Shown piece after piece: positions 35,232 through 47,221 of a stretch of DNA of 64,000 nucleotides (position 1 is the stretch's first letter; the number at the start of each line of letters is the position of its first letter). The stretch is from NCBI RefSeq assembly GCF_025195095.1, contig NZ_JANAVZ010000001.1:558001-622000 (forward strand), written 5' to 3'. The position numbers were made by a program, and so were the translations under genes. Source of the stretch: Paracoccus maritimus. Its GTDB lineage: Bacteria; Pseudomonadota; Alphaproteobacteria; Rhodobacterales; Rhodobacteraceae. The notes beneath the pieces were generated by a model, which ran no database searches, was not told the DNA's origin, and saw nothing but the letters and a program-made list of their open reading frames with translations.

Positions 35232-37427
35232 ATGAGACATATGCCGAATCCTGCCCCGATCGATGAAAAGGACCGCGCGCGGCTTCGCGACGGTCGCCAC
35301 GACCAGCCTTTCGAAGTGCTGGGCCCGCACAAGCACGGGCGCAGTATCTGGGTGACGGCCTTCCAGCCCGATGTATCGGCGCTGAGCGCGCTGACGAAGA
35401 AGGGCGAGGTGCCGCTGGAGCGGATCGAGGGTGATCTGTTCGCGGGCAAGGTGGGGGCCGGACCCTATAGGCTGAAGGCGCGGACCGGTGGTGGCGTCGA
35501 ATGGGAATTCGAAGACCCTTATCGCTTCGGTCCGGTGCTGGGGGACATGGACCGGTATCTTATAGGCGAGGGGACGCATCGTCAGCTTTGGCATGCGCTT
35601 GGGGCGCATACGACCGACCATGAGGGGGTCGCGGGCACGCATTTCGCGGTCTGGGCGCCGAACGCGCAGCGCGTCTCGGTCGTGGGTCAGTTCAACCAGT
35701 GGGACGGGCGACGCCACGCGATGCGGCGCGTAGGCACCAGCGGCGTGTGGGAGATTTTCCTGCCGGGTGTCGGTGAAGGCGAAATCTACAAATACGAGAT
35801 TCTCGGCGCCGATGGCAGCGTCATGCAGAAGGCTGACCCGGTCGGCTTCGGCAGCCAACACCCGCCCGAAAAGGCCAGCGTGGTGCGCGATATCTCGGGT
35901 TATGGCTGGCATGACGGCGACTGGATGGCGACGCGTGCCGATGCGCAGGATCGCCGCGCGCCGATCAGCGTCTATGAGGTCCATCTGGGCAGCTGGCGCA
36001 GGCGTTGGGACGATCACGGGCGTCCGCTGTCCTACAAGGAACTGGCCCGCGACCTGGTCGCTTATGCGACCGACATGGGGTTCACGCATCTGGAATTGCT
36101 GCCGGTCAGCGAATTTCCGTTCGACGGTTCGTGGGGGTATCAGCCGGTCGGCATGTATGCGCCGACCATCCGCTTTGGTCCGCCGCACGAATTCCGCGAT
36201 CTGGTCGATGCCGCGCACCAGGCAGGGCTGGGCGTGTTGCTGGACTGGGTGCCGGGGCATTTCCCGACCGACGCGCACGGGCTTGCGCGGTTCGACGGAA
36301 CATCGCTTTACGAACACGCCGACCCGCGCGAGGGGTTTCATCAGGACTGGAACACCCTGATCTACAATTACGGCCGGACCGAGGTTCAGAATTACCTGAT
36401 CGCCAACGCCCTGTATTGGCTGAAGGAATACCATATCGACGGGCTGCGCGTCGATGCGGTGGCGTCGATGCTGTATCGCGACTATTCGCGCAAGGACGGC
36501 GAATGGGTGCCCAACAAGCATGGCGGGCGCGAGAATCTGGAGGCCATCGACTTCATGCAGAACATGAACGTGGTCAGCTATGGCGAATGCCCGGGCATCA
36601 TGACCGTGGCCGAGGAAAGCACGTCCTTTCCAAAGGTCTCGGCACCGGTTGATGCGGGGGGGCTGGGCTTCGGGTTCAAGTGGAACATGGGCTGGATGAA
36701 CGACACCCTGCGCTACATCCAGCAGGATCCGGTGCACCGGAAATACCATCACGACCAGATGACCTTCGGCTTGATGTATGCGTTTTCGGAAAACTTCATC
36801 CTGCCGATCAGCCATGACGAGGTGGTCCACGGCAAGGGCAGCATGCTGCGCAAGATGCCGGGCGACGAATGGCAGCAATTCGCAAATCTGCGCGCCTATT
36901 ACGGATTCATGTGGGGGCATCCGGGCAAGAAGCTGCTGTTCATGGGCTGCGAATTCGCCCAGCCCGAGGAATGGAATCACAACGGCGAACTGAACTGGCA
37001 CGCGGCCGAACAGCCGCTGCACAAGGGGGTGCAATCGCTGGTGCGCGATCTGAACCGGCTTTATCGCGACACGCCATCCCTTCACGTTCTGGACTGCGAT
37101 CCGGCTGGCTTCGAGTGGATCGCCACCGATCCGGCGCAATCGACCTATGCCTGGATTCGCCGTGGCAAGGCTGACGACGCGCCAGCGGTGGTGGTTTGCA
37201 ACTTCACCCCGGTCCCGCGCGAGGGATTCAGGATCGGCGTTCCGCAGGCCGGACGCTGGCGCGAGGCGATCAATACCGATGCCGCGATCTATGGCGGCAG
37301 CGGCAAGGGGAATCTTGGCGGCGTGCAGGCGGACGGGGGACCGCAGGATGGGCAGCCCGCATCCATGGCAGTCACGCTGCCGCCGCTGTCGGTGGTGATC
37401 TTCACTGCCGATCAACAGTCATCCTGA
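35232..37427 (+). CDS. glgB: 1,4-alpha-glucan branching enzyme
   Basis: Introduces alpha-1,6 branches into glycogen. The 731-residue product has the N-terminal N-domain ([14 protein letters not shown]), a CBM48 module ([26 protein letters not shown]) and the GH13 catalytic domain: [29 protein letters not shown] with the nucleophile, EESTSFPKV with the acid, and [11 protein letters not shown]. Full length for the two-N-module form. Start ATG 35232 has GAGG close by; a second ATG at 35241 is possible. First gene of glgB-glgC-glgA-glgX-glgP. Confidence 0.96.
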   Translation: MRHMPNPAPIDEKDRARLRDGRHDQPFEVLGPHKHGRSIWVTAFQPDVSALSALTKKGEVPLERIEGDLFAGKVGAGPYRLKARTGGGVEWEFEDPYRFGPVLGDMDRYLIGEGTHRQLWHALGAHTTDHEGVAGTHFAVWAPNAQRVSVVGQFNQWDGRRHAMRRVGTSGVWEIFLPGVGEGEIYKYEILGADGSVMQKADPVGFGSQHPPEKASVVRDISGYGWHDGDWMATRADAQDRRAPISVYEVHLGSWRRRWDDHGRPLSYKELARDLVAYATDMGFTHLELLPVSEFPFDGSWGYQPVGMYAPTIRFGPPHEFRDLVDAAHQAGLGVLLDWVPGHFPTDAHGLARFDGTSLYEHADPREGFHQDWNTLIYNYGRTEVQNYLIANALYWLKEYHIDGLRVDAVASMLYRDYSRKDGEWVPNKHGGRENLEAIDFMQNMNVVSYGECPGIMTVAEESTSFPKVSAPVDAGGLGFGFKWNMGWMNDTLRYIQQDPVHRKYHHDQMTFGLMYAFSENFILPISHDEVVHGKGSMLRKMPGDEWQQFANLRAYYGFMWGHPGKKLLFMGCEFAQPEEWNHNGELNWHAAEQPLHKGVQSLVRDLNRLYRDTPSLHVLDCDPAGFEWIATDPAQSTYAWIRRGKADDAPAVVVCNFTPVPREGFRIGVPQAGRWREAINTDAAIYGGSGKGNLGGVQADGGPQDGQPASMAVTLPPLSVVIFTADQQSS

Positions 37428-37439
37428 GGAGGAGTTGAC

Positions 37440-38699
37440 ATGGTCGAGACGAAAAGACTGACCCGCCGGGCAATGGCCTTCGTGCTGGCGGGCGGGCGTG
37501 GCAGCCGACTGAAAGAACTGACCGACAAGCGCGTCAAGCCTGCCGTCTATTTCGGCGGTAAGACGCGGATCGTCGATTTCGCGCTGTCGAATGCGATGAA
37601 CTCTGGGATTCGCAAGATCGCGATCGCCACCCAATACAAGGCCCACAGCCTGATCCGTCATTGCCAGCGGGGCTGGAACTTCTTCCGGGCAGAGCGGAAC
37701 GAGTTTCTGGATATCCTGCCTGCCAGCCAGCGGATGTCGGAAGATCACTGGTATCGCGGCACCGCCGACGCCGTGACCCAGAACATCGACATCGTGGACA
37801 GCTATGACGTCGATTACATCATCATCCTCGCGGGTGACCATATCTACAAGATGGACTACGAGATCATGCTGCGCGAGCATGTCGAAAGTGGCGCGGACGT
37901 GACTGTCGGCTGCCTGACGGTGCCGCGCAGCGAAGCCAGCGCCTTCGGTGTGATGGCGGTAGATGACGGCGGCCGCATCACCAGCTTCCTGGAAAAGCCC
38001 AAGGATCCGCCCGGCATGCCCGGAGATCCGGACAAGTCGCTTGCGTCGATGGGGATCTATGTCTTCAACTGGGCCTTCCTGCGGGACCTGTTGACGCGGG
38101 ATGCCGACGACAGCAATTCCAGCCATGATTTCGGCCATGACCTGATCCCCGACATCGTCAGGAACGGCAAGGCGATGGCGCACAAGTTTGACGATTCCTG
38201 CGTGCGGGCAGCGGGCGCGCCGGCCTATTGGAAAGATGTGGGCACTGTGGATGCGTTCTGGCAGGCCAATATCGACCTGACGGATTTTACCCCGGAACTG
38301 AACCTGTGGGATCAGGACTGGCCGATCTGGACCTATTCCGAAAGCGCCCCACCGGCCAAGTTCATTCACGACGAAGAGGATCGGCGCGGCATCGCGATTT
38401 CCTCGATGGTGTCGGGCGGTTGCATCATTTCCGGCACCGAGATCCGCAATTCGCTGCTGTTCACCCAGGTCCACACCAATTCCTATGCGGCGCTGGATCA
38501 CGTCGTCGCGCTGCCCTATGTCACGGTCGAGAGACATGCGCGGCTTAGAAACGCGGTGATCGATCGTGGCGTGGTGATTCCCGAAGGGTTGATTGTCGGA
38601 GAGGATCCACAGGAGGACGCAAAGTGGTTTCGGGTCAGCGAAGGCGGCGTGACGCTGATCACGCAGGACATGCTGGACAGGCGGGCGGCAGGACTTTGA
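37440..38699 (+). CDS. glgC: Glucose-1-phosphate adenylyltransferase
   Basis: Makes ADP-glucose, the committed step of bacterial glycogen synthesis, usually allosterically controlled. The 419-residue product has [16 protein letters not shown] (nucleotide loop), [41 protein letters not shown] and [19 protein letters not shown] site precedes the ATG, 12 bases after glgB. Its TGA stop overlaps the probable TTG start of glgA. Confidence 0.97.
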   Translation: MVETKRLTRRAMAFVLAGGRGSRLKELTDKRVKPAVYFGGKTRIVDFALSNAMNSGIRKIAIATQYKAHSLIRHCQRGWNFFRAERNEFLDILPASQRMSEDHWYRGTADAVTQNIDIVDSYDVDYIIILAGDHIYKMDYEIMLREHVESGADVTVGCLTVPRSEASAFGVMAVDDGGRITSFLEKPKDPPGMPGDPDKSLASMGIYVFNWAFLRDLLTRDADDSNSSHDFGHDLIPDIVRNGKAMAHKFDDSCVRAAGAPAYWKDVGTVDAFWQANIDLTDFTPELNLWDQDWPIWTYSESAPPAKFIHDEEDRRGIAISSMVSGGCIISGTEIRNSLLFTQVHTNSYAALDHVVALPYVTVERHARLRNAVIDRGVVIPEGLIVGEDPQEDAKWFRVSEGGVTLITQDMLDRRAAGL

Positions 38700-40123
38700 C
38701 GCAGGTTCTGTCCGTCGCCTCGGAGTGCGCGCCGCTGGTCAAGACCGGCGGGCTGGCCGACGTGGCGGGCGCGCTGCCCGCCGCGCTGGCGCAGCAAGGG
38801 GTTCAGATGCGGACGCTGCTGCCGGGTTATCCGGCGGTGATGGCGGCGCTGAAGGGGGGCAGGCAGGTCGATGAATTCGAGGATCTGTTCGGCGGACCGG
38901 CCCGGCTGCTGGCCGGCAAGGCTGCCGGACTTGATCTTCTGGTGATCGATGCGCCGCATCTTTTCGCGCGCGAGGGCAACCCCTATCTGGGGCCTGACGG
39001 GCAAGACTGGCCCGACAATCCCGAACGGTTTGCCGCGCTGTGCTGGGTGGGCGCGCATATCGCCGCGCAGGGCGCTCGTGGATGGCGGCCGCAGATCCTG
39101 CATGGACATGACTGGCAAGCCGGTTTCGTGACCGAGTATCTGCGGCGGATGCAGGCAACCGACATCCGCACCGTCCTGACCATCCACAACATCGCCTTTA
39201 TCGGCCGGGCCGATCCCGCCCGCCTGCATGCGTTGCGGCTGGACCCGGCGCGGTTTCATGCCGACGGGTTCGAATACTGGGGCGCGATCTCGGCGCTGAA
39301 GGCCGGGCTGATCGGCGCGGACCGGCTGACGACCGTCTCACCAACCTATGCCGAGGAACTGATGACCGCGCAGTTCGGGATGGGTCTGGACGGGGTGATG
39401 CGGCACCGGCGCGACGCGCTGCTGGGTATCCTGAACGGGATCGATGACGACGCGTGGAATCCGGCGACCGATCCGAACATCGCCGCCTATGACAAGCCTG
39501 CGGGAAAAGCCGCCAACAAGGCCGCATTGCGGGCCGAGATGGGCCTGCCGGACAGCGAAGGACCGCTATGCGTGATCGTCTCGCGGATGACGCATCAGAA
39601 GGGGCTGGATCTTGTGTTGCAGGCGCTGCCTGCGCTGCTGGATGGCGGCGGGCAGCTGGCGCTGCTTGGTTCGGGCGATCCGGAACTGCAGACTGCCTTC
39701 CAGAATGCCGCGCAGAGTCCTCATGTCGCGGTCCGCATCGGCTATGACGAGGCGTTCTCGCACCGCATGATCGCCGGTGGCGACGCCATTCTTGTGCCCT
39801 CGCGGTTCGAACCCTGCGGGCTGACACAGCTTTACGGGCTGCGCTATGGCACCGTGCCGCTGGTCGCGCTGACCGGCGGTCTGGCCGATACGGTCATCAA
39901 CGCCTCGCCCGCCGCGCTGACGCGCGGGGTCGCCACCGGCATCCAGTTTTCCCCCGTCGATGCGGGGACGTTGCGTAATGCGCTGACTCGGCTTTGCGCC
40001 CTTTACAAGGACAGCGGAACATGGTCCCGGCTTCAGCAGAACGCGATGGCGCAACCGGTCGGCTGGGATCAGTCGGCCAAGCAGTACGCCGCCCTCTACG
40101 CCGAGATGACCGCGACCGAATGA
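38696..40123 (+). CDS. glgA: Glycogen synthase (ADP-glucose)
   Basis: GT5 enzyme that extends glycogen from ADP-glucose. The family N-terminus [25 protein letters not shown] begins right at TTG 38696, which overlaps the glgC stop as TTGA; upstream in-frame starts would lie inside glgC. Hence a TTG start and a 475-residue protein. Other motifs: [31 protein letters not shown], and [21 protein letters not shown] with the GT-B C-terminal Glu. The stop overlaps the glgX start by ATGA. Confidence 0.95.
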   Translation: MTQVLSVASECAPLVKTGGLADVAGALPAALAQQGVQMRTLLPGYPAVMAALKGGRQVDEFEDLFGGPARLLAGKAAGLDLLVIDAPHLFAREGNPYLGPDGQDWPDNPERFAALCWVGAHIAAQGARGWRPQILHGHDWQAGFVTEYLRRMQATDIRTVLTIHNIAFIGRADPARLHALRLDPARFHADGFEYWGAISALKAGLIGADRLTTVSPTYAEELMTAQFGMGLDGVMRHRRDALLGILNGIDDDAWNPATDPNIAAYDKPAGKAANKAALRAEMGLPDSEGPLCVIVSRMTHQKGLDLVLQALPALLDGGGQLALLGSGDPELQTAFQNAAQSPHVAVRIGYDEAFSHRMIAGGDAILVPSRFEPCGLTQLYGLRYGTVPLVALTGGLADTVINASPAALTRGVATGIQFSPVDAGTLRNALTRLCALYKDSGTWSRLQQNAMAQPVGWDQSAKQYAALYAEMTATE

Positions 40124-42213
40124 ACGACAGACTTGTGATTGCCGCCGGGCACCCGACCCCTTTGGGGGCAACCTTCGATGGCGCGGGGGTCAACTTCGCC
40201 ATCTTTTCGCAGCACGCCGAACGTGTGACCCTGTGCCTGTTCGACGACAAGAACCGCGAGACCCGGATCGACCTGCCCGAACGCGACGGGCATGTCTGGC
40301 ACGGCTATATCCCCGAACTGCGGCCGGGACAGAAATACGGATACCGCGTTCACGGGCCCTATGCGCCCCATCAGGGCCATCGTTTCAATGCCCACAAGCT
40401 TCTGATCGACCCCTATGCCAAGCGGCTGACCGGCACGCCGCGAAATCATGACGCGCTGTTCGGCTATCGCGCGGGGCACGGCGATGCCGACCTGTCCTTC
40501 GATCGCCGCGACAGTGCCCAGCATATGCCGAAATGCGTCGTCACCGATCCAAGCTTTGCGTGGGGGCCGGACCAGCCGCCACACCGCCCGATGACCGACA
40601 CGATCATCTACGAGGCGCATGTGAAGGGCCTGACCGCCGGACGGTCCGGCATTCCGCATTCCGGCACCTATCTGGCAATGGCGTCGGACCCGGTCCTTGA
40701 ACATCTGAACGATCTTGGCGTCACCGCGATCGAATTGCTGCCGGTGCATGCCTTCGCAGACGACCGCTTCCTGACCGACAAGGGGCTGACCAATTACTGG
40801 GGCTACATGTCCTATGGCTTCTTCGCGCCAGAGCCGCGCTATATGCGTGATGGCGACATTGCCGAATTCCAGCAGATGGTCGCGCGTTTCCACAGGGCGG
40901 GCATCGAGGTCATTCTGGACGTGGTCTATAACCACACCGCCGAGGGCAACGAGCTGGGACCGACCCTGTCCTTTCGCGGATTGGACAACGCCGCCTATTA
41001 CCGGCTGGCCGATGATCCGCGCTACTACATCAACGATGCCGGCACGGGGAACGTGCTGAACCTGGACAGTCCCTTCACCCTGCGTCTGGTCATGGACAGT
41101 CTGCGCTATTGGGTCGAGGTGATGCATGTCGATGGCTTCCGCTTCGATCTGTGCAGCGTGTTGGGGCGGACCCGCGGGGTTTTCGACCGTGACGGGCCGT
41201 TCTTCCGGGCGGTTCGTCAGGATCCTGTTCTCAATCGCGTCAAGCTGATCGCCGAGCCATGGGATATTGGTGAGGGCGGCTATCAGCTTGGGTCCTATCC
41301 CGCGCCTTTCGCGGAATGGAACGACCGTTTCCGCGACCAGATCCGGGGTTTCTGGCGCGGCGATGCCGGCCTGATCGGCAAGCTGGCCAAGCGCGTCGCG
41401 GGATCGGCAGCCCGGTTCGACCATGACGGGCGCCCCGCGACCTCGACGGTGAATTTCATCGCGGCGCATGACGGTTTCACGTTGATGGATACGGTCAGCT
41501 ACAACGACAAGCACAATGATGCGAACGGCGAAGACAATCGTGATGGGCACAATCACAATGTCTCGGACAATTGTGGGCTCGAGGGGCCGACCGACGATAC
41601 CGAAGTTCTGGAACGCCGCGCGCGTCGCCGCCGCAACCTGATGGCCACCCTGATGCTGAGCCAAGGCACCCCGATGATCCTGGCGGGGGATGAACTGGGC
41701 AATTCGCAGGGCGGCAACAACAACGCCTATTGTCAGGACAACCAGATCGGCTGGGTCGACTGGGATGGAGCAGATCCCGCCTTTCTGGATTTCTGCCGCC
41801 GTGCCATCGCGTTTCGCAAGGCGCACCCGATCCTGCGGCAAAAGCGGTTCCTGCACAGCCAACCGCGCGAACAGGACGGCCTTCCCGACCTGTTCTGGCG
41901 TCGCGCGGACGGCCAGCCCATGACCAACGAGGACTGGACCGACCCCGACCTGCGATTGCTGGCGGCCGAGATGCGCATGGCCTCGGGCACCCCCGGCTAT
42001 GCTGCGTTGCCGGGCGCCGTCTTCGTCGTCTTCAATGCCGGGGCGCGGACGACCGTGCGCCTGCCAGACACGAATGGCGGCGGCGGGCACTGGCGGCGAC
42101 AGTTCGACACCGCGCAGGATGCGGCGCCCGATCAGGAAATCCTTGACGAGGCGCTGATCGATGCGGACAGCGTCGCGGCCTTCGTGCTGTGCGAGGACAG
42201 CAAGTGCGGTTAG
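40120..42213 (+). CDS. glgX: Glycogen debranching enzyme
   Basis: Isoamylase-type GH13 enzyme that removes short branches left by phosphorylase. The 697-residue product has an N-terminal CBM48-like module (GAGVNFAIFSQHAERVTLC), then DVVYNHTAEGNE, GFRFDLCSVLGR with the nucleophile Asp, IAEPWDIGEGGYQLG with the acid Glu, and FIAAHDGFTLMDTVSYNDKHN. It starts at the ATGA overlap with glgA. Normal length. Confidence 0.96.
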   Translation: MNDRLVIAAGHPTPLGATFDGAGVNFAIFSQHAERVTLCLFDDKNRETRIDLPERDGHVWHGYIPELRPGQKYGYRVHGPYAPHQGHRFNAHKLLIDPYAKRLTGTPRNHDALFGYRAGHGDADLSFDRRDSAQHMPKCVVTDPSFAWGPDQPPHRPMTDTIIYEAHVKGLTAGRSGIPHSGTYLAMASDPVLEHLNDLGVTAIELLPVHAFADDRFLTDKGLTNYWGYMSYGFFAPEPRYMRDGDIAEFQQMVARFHRAGIEVILDVVYNHTAEGNELGPTLSFRGLDNAAYYRLADDPRYYINDAGTGNVLNLDSPFTLRLVMDSLRYWVEVMHVDGFRFDLCSVLGRTRGVFDRDGPFFRAVRQDPVLNRVKLIAEPWDIGEGGYQLGSYPAPFAEWNDRFRDQIRGFWRGDAGLIGKLAKRVAGSAARFDHDGRPATSTVNFIAAHDGFTLMDTVSYNDKHNDANGEDNRDGHNHNVSDNCGLEGPTDDTEVLERRARRRRNLMATLMLSQGTPMILAGDELGNSQGGNNNAYCQDNQIGWVDWDGADPAFLDFCRRAIAFRKAHPILRQKRFLHSQPREQDGLPDLFWRRADGQPMTNEDWTDPDLRLLAAEMRMASGTPGYAALPGAVFVVFNAGARTTVRLPDTNGGGGHWRRQFDTAQDAAPDQEILDEALIDADSVAAFVLCEDSKCG

Positions 42214-42428
42214 CCAAGCGCGGCAATCCTGCCACGGATTTCAGCGCCTTGACCCCGTCGCAGGCAGACACATGCTTTTCAAGGCACGGGAAAGCTGGCA
42301 ACAGGAACTGGATGGCCGATTGCGCTATCAGAACGTGACGGACCGGTTCGGCCTGCTATCGGTTGGCCGCAGGTTCGCGCGCTCTGCGTCCTGTTTTCTA
42401 TTGTAGATCATTGTCTGCGAGGTCTGTC

Positions 42429-44813
42429 GTGATCCAGCTTCCCTCCGCCGAAACGCTTCGTGACCAGATCCTGTATCACCTGACCCACACCCAAGGGCGG
42501 GGAGAAGAGTTCGCGACCACGTTCGATTGGCGTCTTGCTGTCAGCTACACTATTCGCGACCTGATCGTGACGCCATGGATGTCGGCGCTGCGGTCGTCGC
42601 GCGATCAGGGCGCCAAGCGCGTCTATTACCTGTCGATGGAGTTCCTGATCGGCCGCATCCTTGGTGACGCCATCATCAATCTGCGGCTGGACGACGCGAT
42701 GGACGAGGCGCTTGAGATGCTGGGTCTCGACAAGCAAGAGATCCTGGATGACGAACCGGATGCGGCGCTTGGCAATGGCGGTCTGGGCCGATTGGCCGCT
42801 TGCTTCATGGAATCGCTGTCTTCGCTGAGATGCCCGGCATTCGGCTATGGCATCCGCTACGAACATGGGCTGTTCCGCCAGCGGTTCGAGGCCGGCCAGC
42901 AGGTCGAGACCCCCGAGGACTGGCTGAACCAGCCACATCCATGGGAATTCGTGCGGCTGGACTACAGCTTTACCATCGGCTTCAAGGGCCATGTCGAACA
43001 GGTCGATGGTCGCGCCGTCTGGCATCCCAGCGAAAGCGTGATCGCGCGGGCCTATGATACGCCCGTTGTCGGCTGGAAGGGCGAATGGGCCAACACGCTG
43101 CGGCTGTGGGGCGCGCATCCGACGACTCTGTTCGATCTGCACCGCTTCAACGCTGGTGACTATGCGGCTGCCGCAGAGCCCGAGGCGCTTGCCCGCACGA
43201 TCAGCCGCGTGCTGTATCCAGATGACGGCACCGAATCCGGCAAGGAACTGCGGCTGAAGCAGGAATATTTCCTGACCGCTGCTGCGCTGCAAGACATCCT
43301 GCGCCGGTTCCTGGCCGAACATGACGATCTGCGCATGCTGCCTGACAAGGTAGCGATCCAGCTGAATGACACCCATCCGGCCATCGCCGGGCCGGAGTTG
43401 ATGCGCATTCTGATGGATGATCACGGCATGGGCTTCGCCGAGGCGCGTGATATCGCCAAGGGTACCATGAACTACACCAATCATACGCTTCTGCCCGAGG
43501 CGCTGGAACGCTGGTCCACCTGGCTGATGGGACGTGTGCTGCCGCGTCACATGCAGATCATCCAGATGATCGATGAGGATCACCGCAAGACAAGCGGACG
43601 TCCCGACCATGTCGGTATCATCCAGCACGATCAGGTGCAGATGGGTGAACTGGCCTTCATCATGGCAGGCAGGGTCAACGGTGTGTCGGCATTGCATACC
43701 GATCTTGTGAAATCGACGGTCTTCGCCGACCTGCACAAGCTGCACCCCGACCGGATCGTGAACGAGACCAATGGCGTCACGCCGCGCCGCTGGCTGCGCA
43801 TGTCGAACCCGGCGCTGGCCGGGCTGTTGGACCAGACCATCGGCGAGGGTTGGACCGGCGATCTGGATCAGTTGAAACAGCTCGAGTCTCATGCGGACGA
43901 TCCGGCCTTTCGGGAAAGGCTGCGGGGGGCAAAGCGCGCCAACAAGGTCTGGTTGTCGGACGGTGTGCTTGCCGGGCTGGGCATGAAGGTCGATCCCGAC
44001 GCTATCTTCGATGTCCAGATTAAGCGGATCCACGAATACAAGCGCCAGTTGCTGAACATCCTCGAGGCGATCGCATTGTGGCGTCGCATCCATGACGATC
44101 CGAATGGCGACTGGACCCCGCGCGTGAAGATCTTCGGTGGCAAGGCCGCGCCGGGATATTGGCTGGCAAAGACGGTGATCCACCTGATCAACGACGTTGC
44201 CGCGAAGATCAACACCGATCCGGTGACACGCGACCTGCTGCAGATCGCCTATCCGCCGAACTACAACGTCTCGATGGCGGAAGACCTGATCCCGGCCGCC
44301 GATCTGTCCGAGCAGATCTCGACCGCCGGCAAGGAGGCGTCGGGGACCGGCAACATGAAATTCACCATGAACGGCGCATTGACCATCGGAACGCTGGACG
44401 GTGCGAATGTCGAGATCCGAGAGCTTGTCGGGCCCGAGAATTTCTTCCTGTTCGGATTAACCACGGACGAGGCAGACAAGGCCCGCGCAAAGCCGGGGCA
44501 TGCGCGCGCCGCGATCGAGGCAAGCGATGATCTGAAAGCCGCGTTGCATCTGATCGCCGAAGGCAGGTTCGGTCGTCCGGATCCCTACTATGCTCTGCTC
44601 GATCGCACATGGAACGACGATCCGTTCCTTGTCGCCTCGGATTTCGACGACTATTTCGCGACGCAACGCAAGGTCGATGCCGCCTATCGCGATCAGGCCG
44701 GGTGGGACCGAATGGCGACGTTGAACATCGCACGATCCGGGTTCTTTTCCTCTGACCGCACGATCAGGGGCTATATGAACGATATCTGGCACGTTCAGCC
44801 GATGGGGCTTTGA
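42429..44813 (+). CDS. glgP: Glycogen phosphorylase
   Basis: Phosphorolysis of glycogen to glucose-1-phosphate. The 794-residue product carries YYLSMEFLIGRIL, the N-terminal family motif, ALGNGGLGRLAACFMES, RIHEYKRQLLNIL and the pyridoxal-phosphate Lys motif EASGTGNMKFTMNGA with ALTIGTLDGANVEI. The preferred start is GTG 42429, giving an N-terminus like other GlgP and with GAGG six bases upstream; an in-frame TTG at 42363 would add 22 residues of poor similarity. It is separated from glgX by 215 bases without a clear terminator, so it may have its own promoter. Confidence 0.95.
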   Translation: MIQLPSAETLRDQILYHLTHTQGRGEEFATTFDWRLAVSYTIRDLIVTPWMSALRSSRDQGAKRVYYLSMEFLIGRILGDAIINLRLDDAMDEALEMLGLDKQEILDDEPDAALGNGGLGRLAACFMESLSSLRCPAFGYGIRYEHGLFRQRFEAGQQVETPEDWLNQPHPWEFVRLDYSFTIGFKGHVEQVDGRAVWHPSESVIARAYDTPVVGWKGEWANTLRLWGAHPTTLFDLHRFNAGDYAAAAEPEALARTISRVLYPDDGTESGKELRLKQEYFLTAAALQDILRRFLAEHDDLRMLPDKVAIQLNDTHPAIAGPELMRILMDDHGMGFAEARDIAKGTMNYTNHTLLPEALERWSTWLMGRVLPRHMQIIQMIDEDHRKTSGRPDHVGIIQHDQVQMGELAFIMAGRVNGVSALHTDLVKSTVFADLHKLHPDRIVNETNGVTPRRWLRMSNPALAGLLDQTIGEGWTGDLDQLKQLESHADDPAFRERLRGAKRANKVWLSDGVLAGLGMKVDPDAIFDVQIKRIHEYKRQLLNILEAIALWRRIHDDPNGDWTPRVKIFGGKAAPGYWLAKTVIHLINDVAAKINTDPVTRDLLQIAYPPNYNVSMAEDLIPAADLSEQISTAGKEASGTGNMKFTMNGALTIGTLDGANVEIRELVGPENFFLFGLTTDEADKARAKPGHARAAIEASDDLKAALHLIAEGRFGRPDPYYALLDRTWNDDPFLVASDFDDYFATQRKVDAAYRDQAGWDRMATLNIARSGFFSSDRTIRGYMNDIWHVQPMGL

Positions 44814-44889
44814 CTTGGCGCGTCCGCCGCGCCATTCTTCAGGAAACCGCGAAACAGTATTGCCCAGTCAAAGGGAATGGCGCCGTTCA

Positions 44890-44907
44890 GCCCGGATTTA
44901 ACCGGGC
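44890..44907 (+). terminator. Weak hairpin after glgP
   Basis: GCCCGG (44890-44895) pairs with CCGGGC (44902-44907) over ATTTAA, 76 bases behind the glgP stop. There is no T run, so it is at best a weak terminator or leader hairpin of the malate synthase gene. Downstream, two TATAC/TATGC repeats (about 44917-44932) precede that gene. Confidence 0.3.
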
Positions 44908-44971
44908 GCGCTGATAGTATACAGTGGTATGCGAGCACAGTGACGCGCCAGTGACCACAGCGAGAGCCAAG

Positions 44972-47137
44972 ATGTCCGAACCGACGAAAACCAGCTATGT
45001 CGTTCGCCACGATCTGCAGGTCGCGGATCGATTGGCAGATTTCATCGAGACCGAGGCGCTTGCCGGGCTGGATATCGACGCCGACAGGTTCTGGGGCGGG
45101 CTGTCGCGACTGGTCCACGAATTCGGTCCCCGCAACCGTGAACTGCTGGCGACGCGCGAAAAGCTTCAGCGCCTGATCGATGACTGGCACCTGGCGCGGC
45201 GCGACAAGGCGCATGATGGCGCCGCGTACAAGAAGTTCCTGTCCCAGATCGGCTACCTGCTGCCCGAAGGCGAGGATTTCCGCATCGGCACGGAAAATGT
45301 CGATCCCGAGATCGCCAGCGTCGCGGGGCCACAGCTTGTGGTTCCGATCACCAATGCCAGATTTGTGCTGAATGCGGCGAATGCCCGTTGGGGCAGCCTT
45401 TACGACGGTCTTTATGGCACAGATGCGATGGGGCCGCCCCCAGCCGAGGCCGGTTTCGACAAGGGTCGGGGCGCGCGTGTCGTGATGCGTTCGGCCGTAT
45501 TTCTGGACGAGGCGTTCCCGCTGGCCGGCACTAGCCACGGACGGGCCGAGGAATACCGGGTCGAGGATGGCCGGTTGCTGGTTGACGGCTCGCCGTTGAA
45601 GCAACCGGAAAAGTTTGCGGGCTATCGCGGCGACCCTCAGCAGCCAGGCAGCATCCTGTTGCGCAACAACGGGCTGCATGTGGAACTGGTCTTCGATCGC
45701 AGCCATCCGATCGGCAAGACGGCCGCATCGGGGCTTGCGGACGTGATCATCGAATCCGCGATGTCGGCGATCATCGATTGCGAGGATTCGGTCGCCTGCG
45801 TGGATGCCGAGGACAAGGTTCTGGCCTATCGGCATTGGCTGGGGCTGATGAAGGGCGATCTGTCCGAAAGCTTCGTGAAGAACGGCAAGCAGGTTGATCG
45901 CCGTCTTGCAGGCGACCGCGACTATATCGGACCCGACGGTGATGCGCTGTCCTTGAAGGGGCGGGCACTGCTGCTGGTCCGCAATGTCGGCCATCTGATG
46001 AGCAATCCGTCGATTCTGGATCGCGACGGATACGAGATCCAGGAAGGCCTGATGGACGCGATGGTCACGACGCTGATCGCGATGCATGATCTGCGCAAGA
46101 CCCAGGGACCGCGCAATTCGGTCAAGGGGTCGATCTATGTCGTGAAGCCGAAGATGCACGGCCCCGAAGAGGTCGCGTTCGCTGACGCTACCTTCACGCT
46201 GGTCGAGGACGTGCTGGGCCTTCCGCGCAATACGGTCAAGCTTGGCATCATGGACGAAGAACGGCGCACCAGCGTCAACCTGAAGGAATGCATCCGCGCC
46301 GCGCGGGACAGGGTCTGCTTCATCAATACCGGGTTCCTCGACCGGACCGGCGACGAAATTCACACCTCGATGCAGGCGGGGCCGTTCAGCCGCAAGGATT
46401 TCATCAAGCGCAAGGGCTGGATCACCGCCTACGAAAACCAGAACGTTGATATCGGGCTGGAATGCGGACTGTCGGGCAAGGCGCAGATCGGCAAGGGCAT
46501 GTGGGCCGTTCCCGACAAGATGGCCGCGATGCTGGAGGCCAAGATCGAACATCCGAAGGCCGGGGCGAACACTGCCTGGGTGCCCAGCCCCACGGCCGCG
46601 ACGCTTCATGCGCTGCACTATCACAAGATCGATGTCTTTGCCGTGCAGGCTGAACTGGCCAAGGGCGGACGCCGCGCCTATGTCGAGGCGCTGCTGGATA
46701 TCCCGGTTGCCAGCTATCGGATGTGGACGCGCGATCAGATCCGGCGCGAGGTGGAAAACAACGCCCAGGGCATCCTTGGCTATGTCGTGCGCTGGGTCGA
46801 TCAGGGTATTGGCTGTTCCAAGGTGCCCGACATCAACGATGTCGGCCTAATGGAAGATCGCGCGACCTGCCGCATCTCGGCCCAGCATATCGCGAACTGG
46901 CTGCATCACGACATCGTTTCAGGCGATGAGGTCGATGAAATCATGCAGCGCATGGCCGAAATCGTCGATCGACAGAACGCCGATGATCCGTCCTATCGGC
47001 CGATGGCGCCGGATTTTGACGGCATCGCCTTCCATGCGGCGCGCGATCTGGTGTTCAAGGGAACCGAGCAACCGTCGGGCTATACCGAACCGGTTCTGCA
47101 CGCCGCACGGCTGGCATTGAAGCGGGCTGGCGGCTGA
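44972..47137 (+). CDS. glcB: Malate synthase G
   Basis: Condenses glyoxylate with acetyl-CoA to malate, for growth on C2 compounds or glycolate. The 721-residue length and the isoform-G features are clear: [24 protein letters not shown] segment at about residue 120, [47 protein letters not shown], and the catalytic Asp region [21 protein letters not shown] 44972 with GAGAGCC upstream is chosen; the first 16 residues of the longer frame have no support. Isocitrate lyase is not in this window. Confidence 0.96.
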   Translation: MSEPTKTSYVVRHDLQVADRLADFIETEALAGLDIDADRFWGGLSRLVHEFGPRNRELLATREKLQRLIDDWHLARRDKAHDGAAYKKFLSQIGYLLPEGEDFRIGTENVDPEIASVAGPQLVVPITNARFVLNAANARWGSLYDGLYGTDAMGPPPAEAGFDKGRGARVVMRSAVFLDEAFPLAGTSHGRAEEYRVEDGRLLVDGSPLKQPEKFAGYRGDPQQPGSILLRNNGLHVELVFDRSHPIGKTAASGLADVIIESAMSAIIDCEDSVACVDAEDKVLAYRHWLGLMKGDLSESFVKNGKQVDRRLAGDRDYIGPDGDALSLKGRALLLVRNVGHLMSNPSILDRDGYEIQEGLMDAMVTTLIAMHDLRKTQGPRNSVKGSIYVVKPKMHGPEEVAFADATFTLVEDVLGLPRNTVKLGIMDEERRTSVNLKECIRAARDRVCFINTGFLDRTGDEIHTSMQAGPFSRKDFIKRKGWITAYENQNVDIGLECGLSGKAQIGKGMWAVPDKMAAMLEAKIEHPKAGANTAWVPSPTAATLHALHYHKIDVFAVQAELAKGGRRAYVEALLDIPVASYRMWTRDQIRREVENNAQGILGYVVRWVDQGIGCSKVPDINDVGLMEDRATCRISAQHIANWLHHDIVSGDEVDEIMQRMAEIVDRQNADDPSYRPMAPDFDGIAFHAARDLVFKGTEQPSGYTEPVLHAARLALKRAGG

Positions 47138-47221
47138 CCTTCGGCGGGCGCTGATCGCAGCGATCTTGACCCTGCGCGGGCCGGGGGCTAACCCCTCTGG
47201 CGTGCCAGAAGGAGATCCCGC

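Noticed and set aside
42272-42406. A 44-codon frame (MLFKARESWQQELDG...) in the glgX-glgP gap
   Set aside because: It starts plausibly, but there is no good ribosome-binding site, no recognisable family, and its second half is Arg-rich; coding is not supported.
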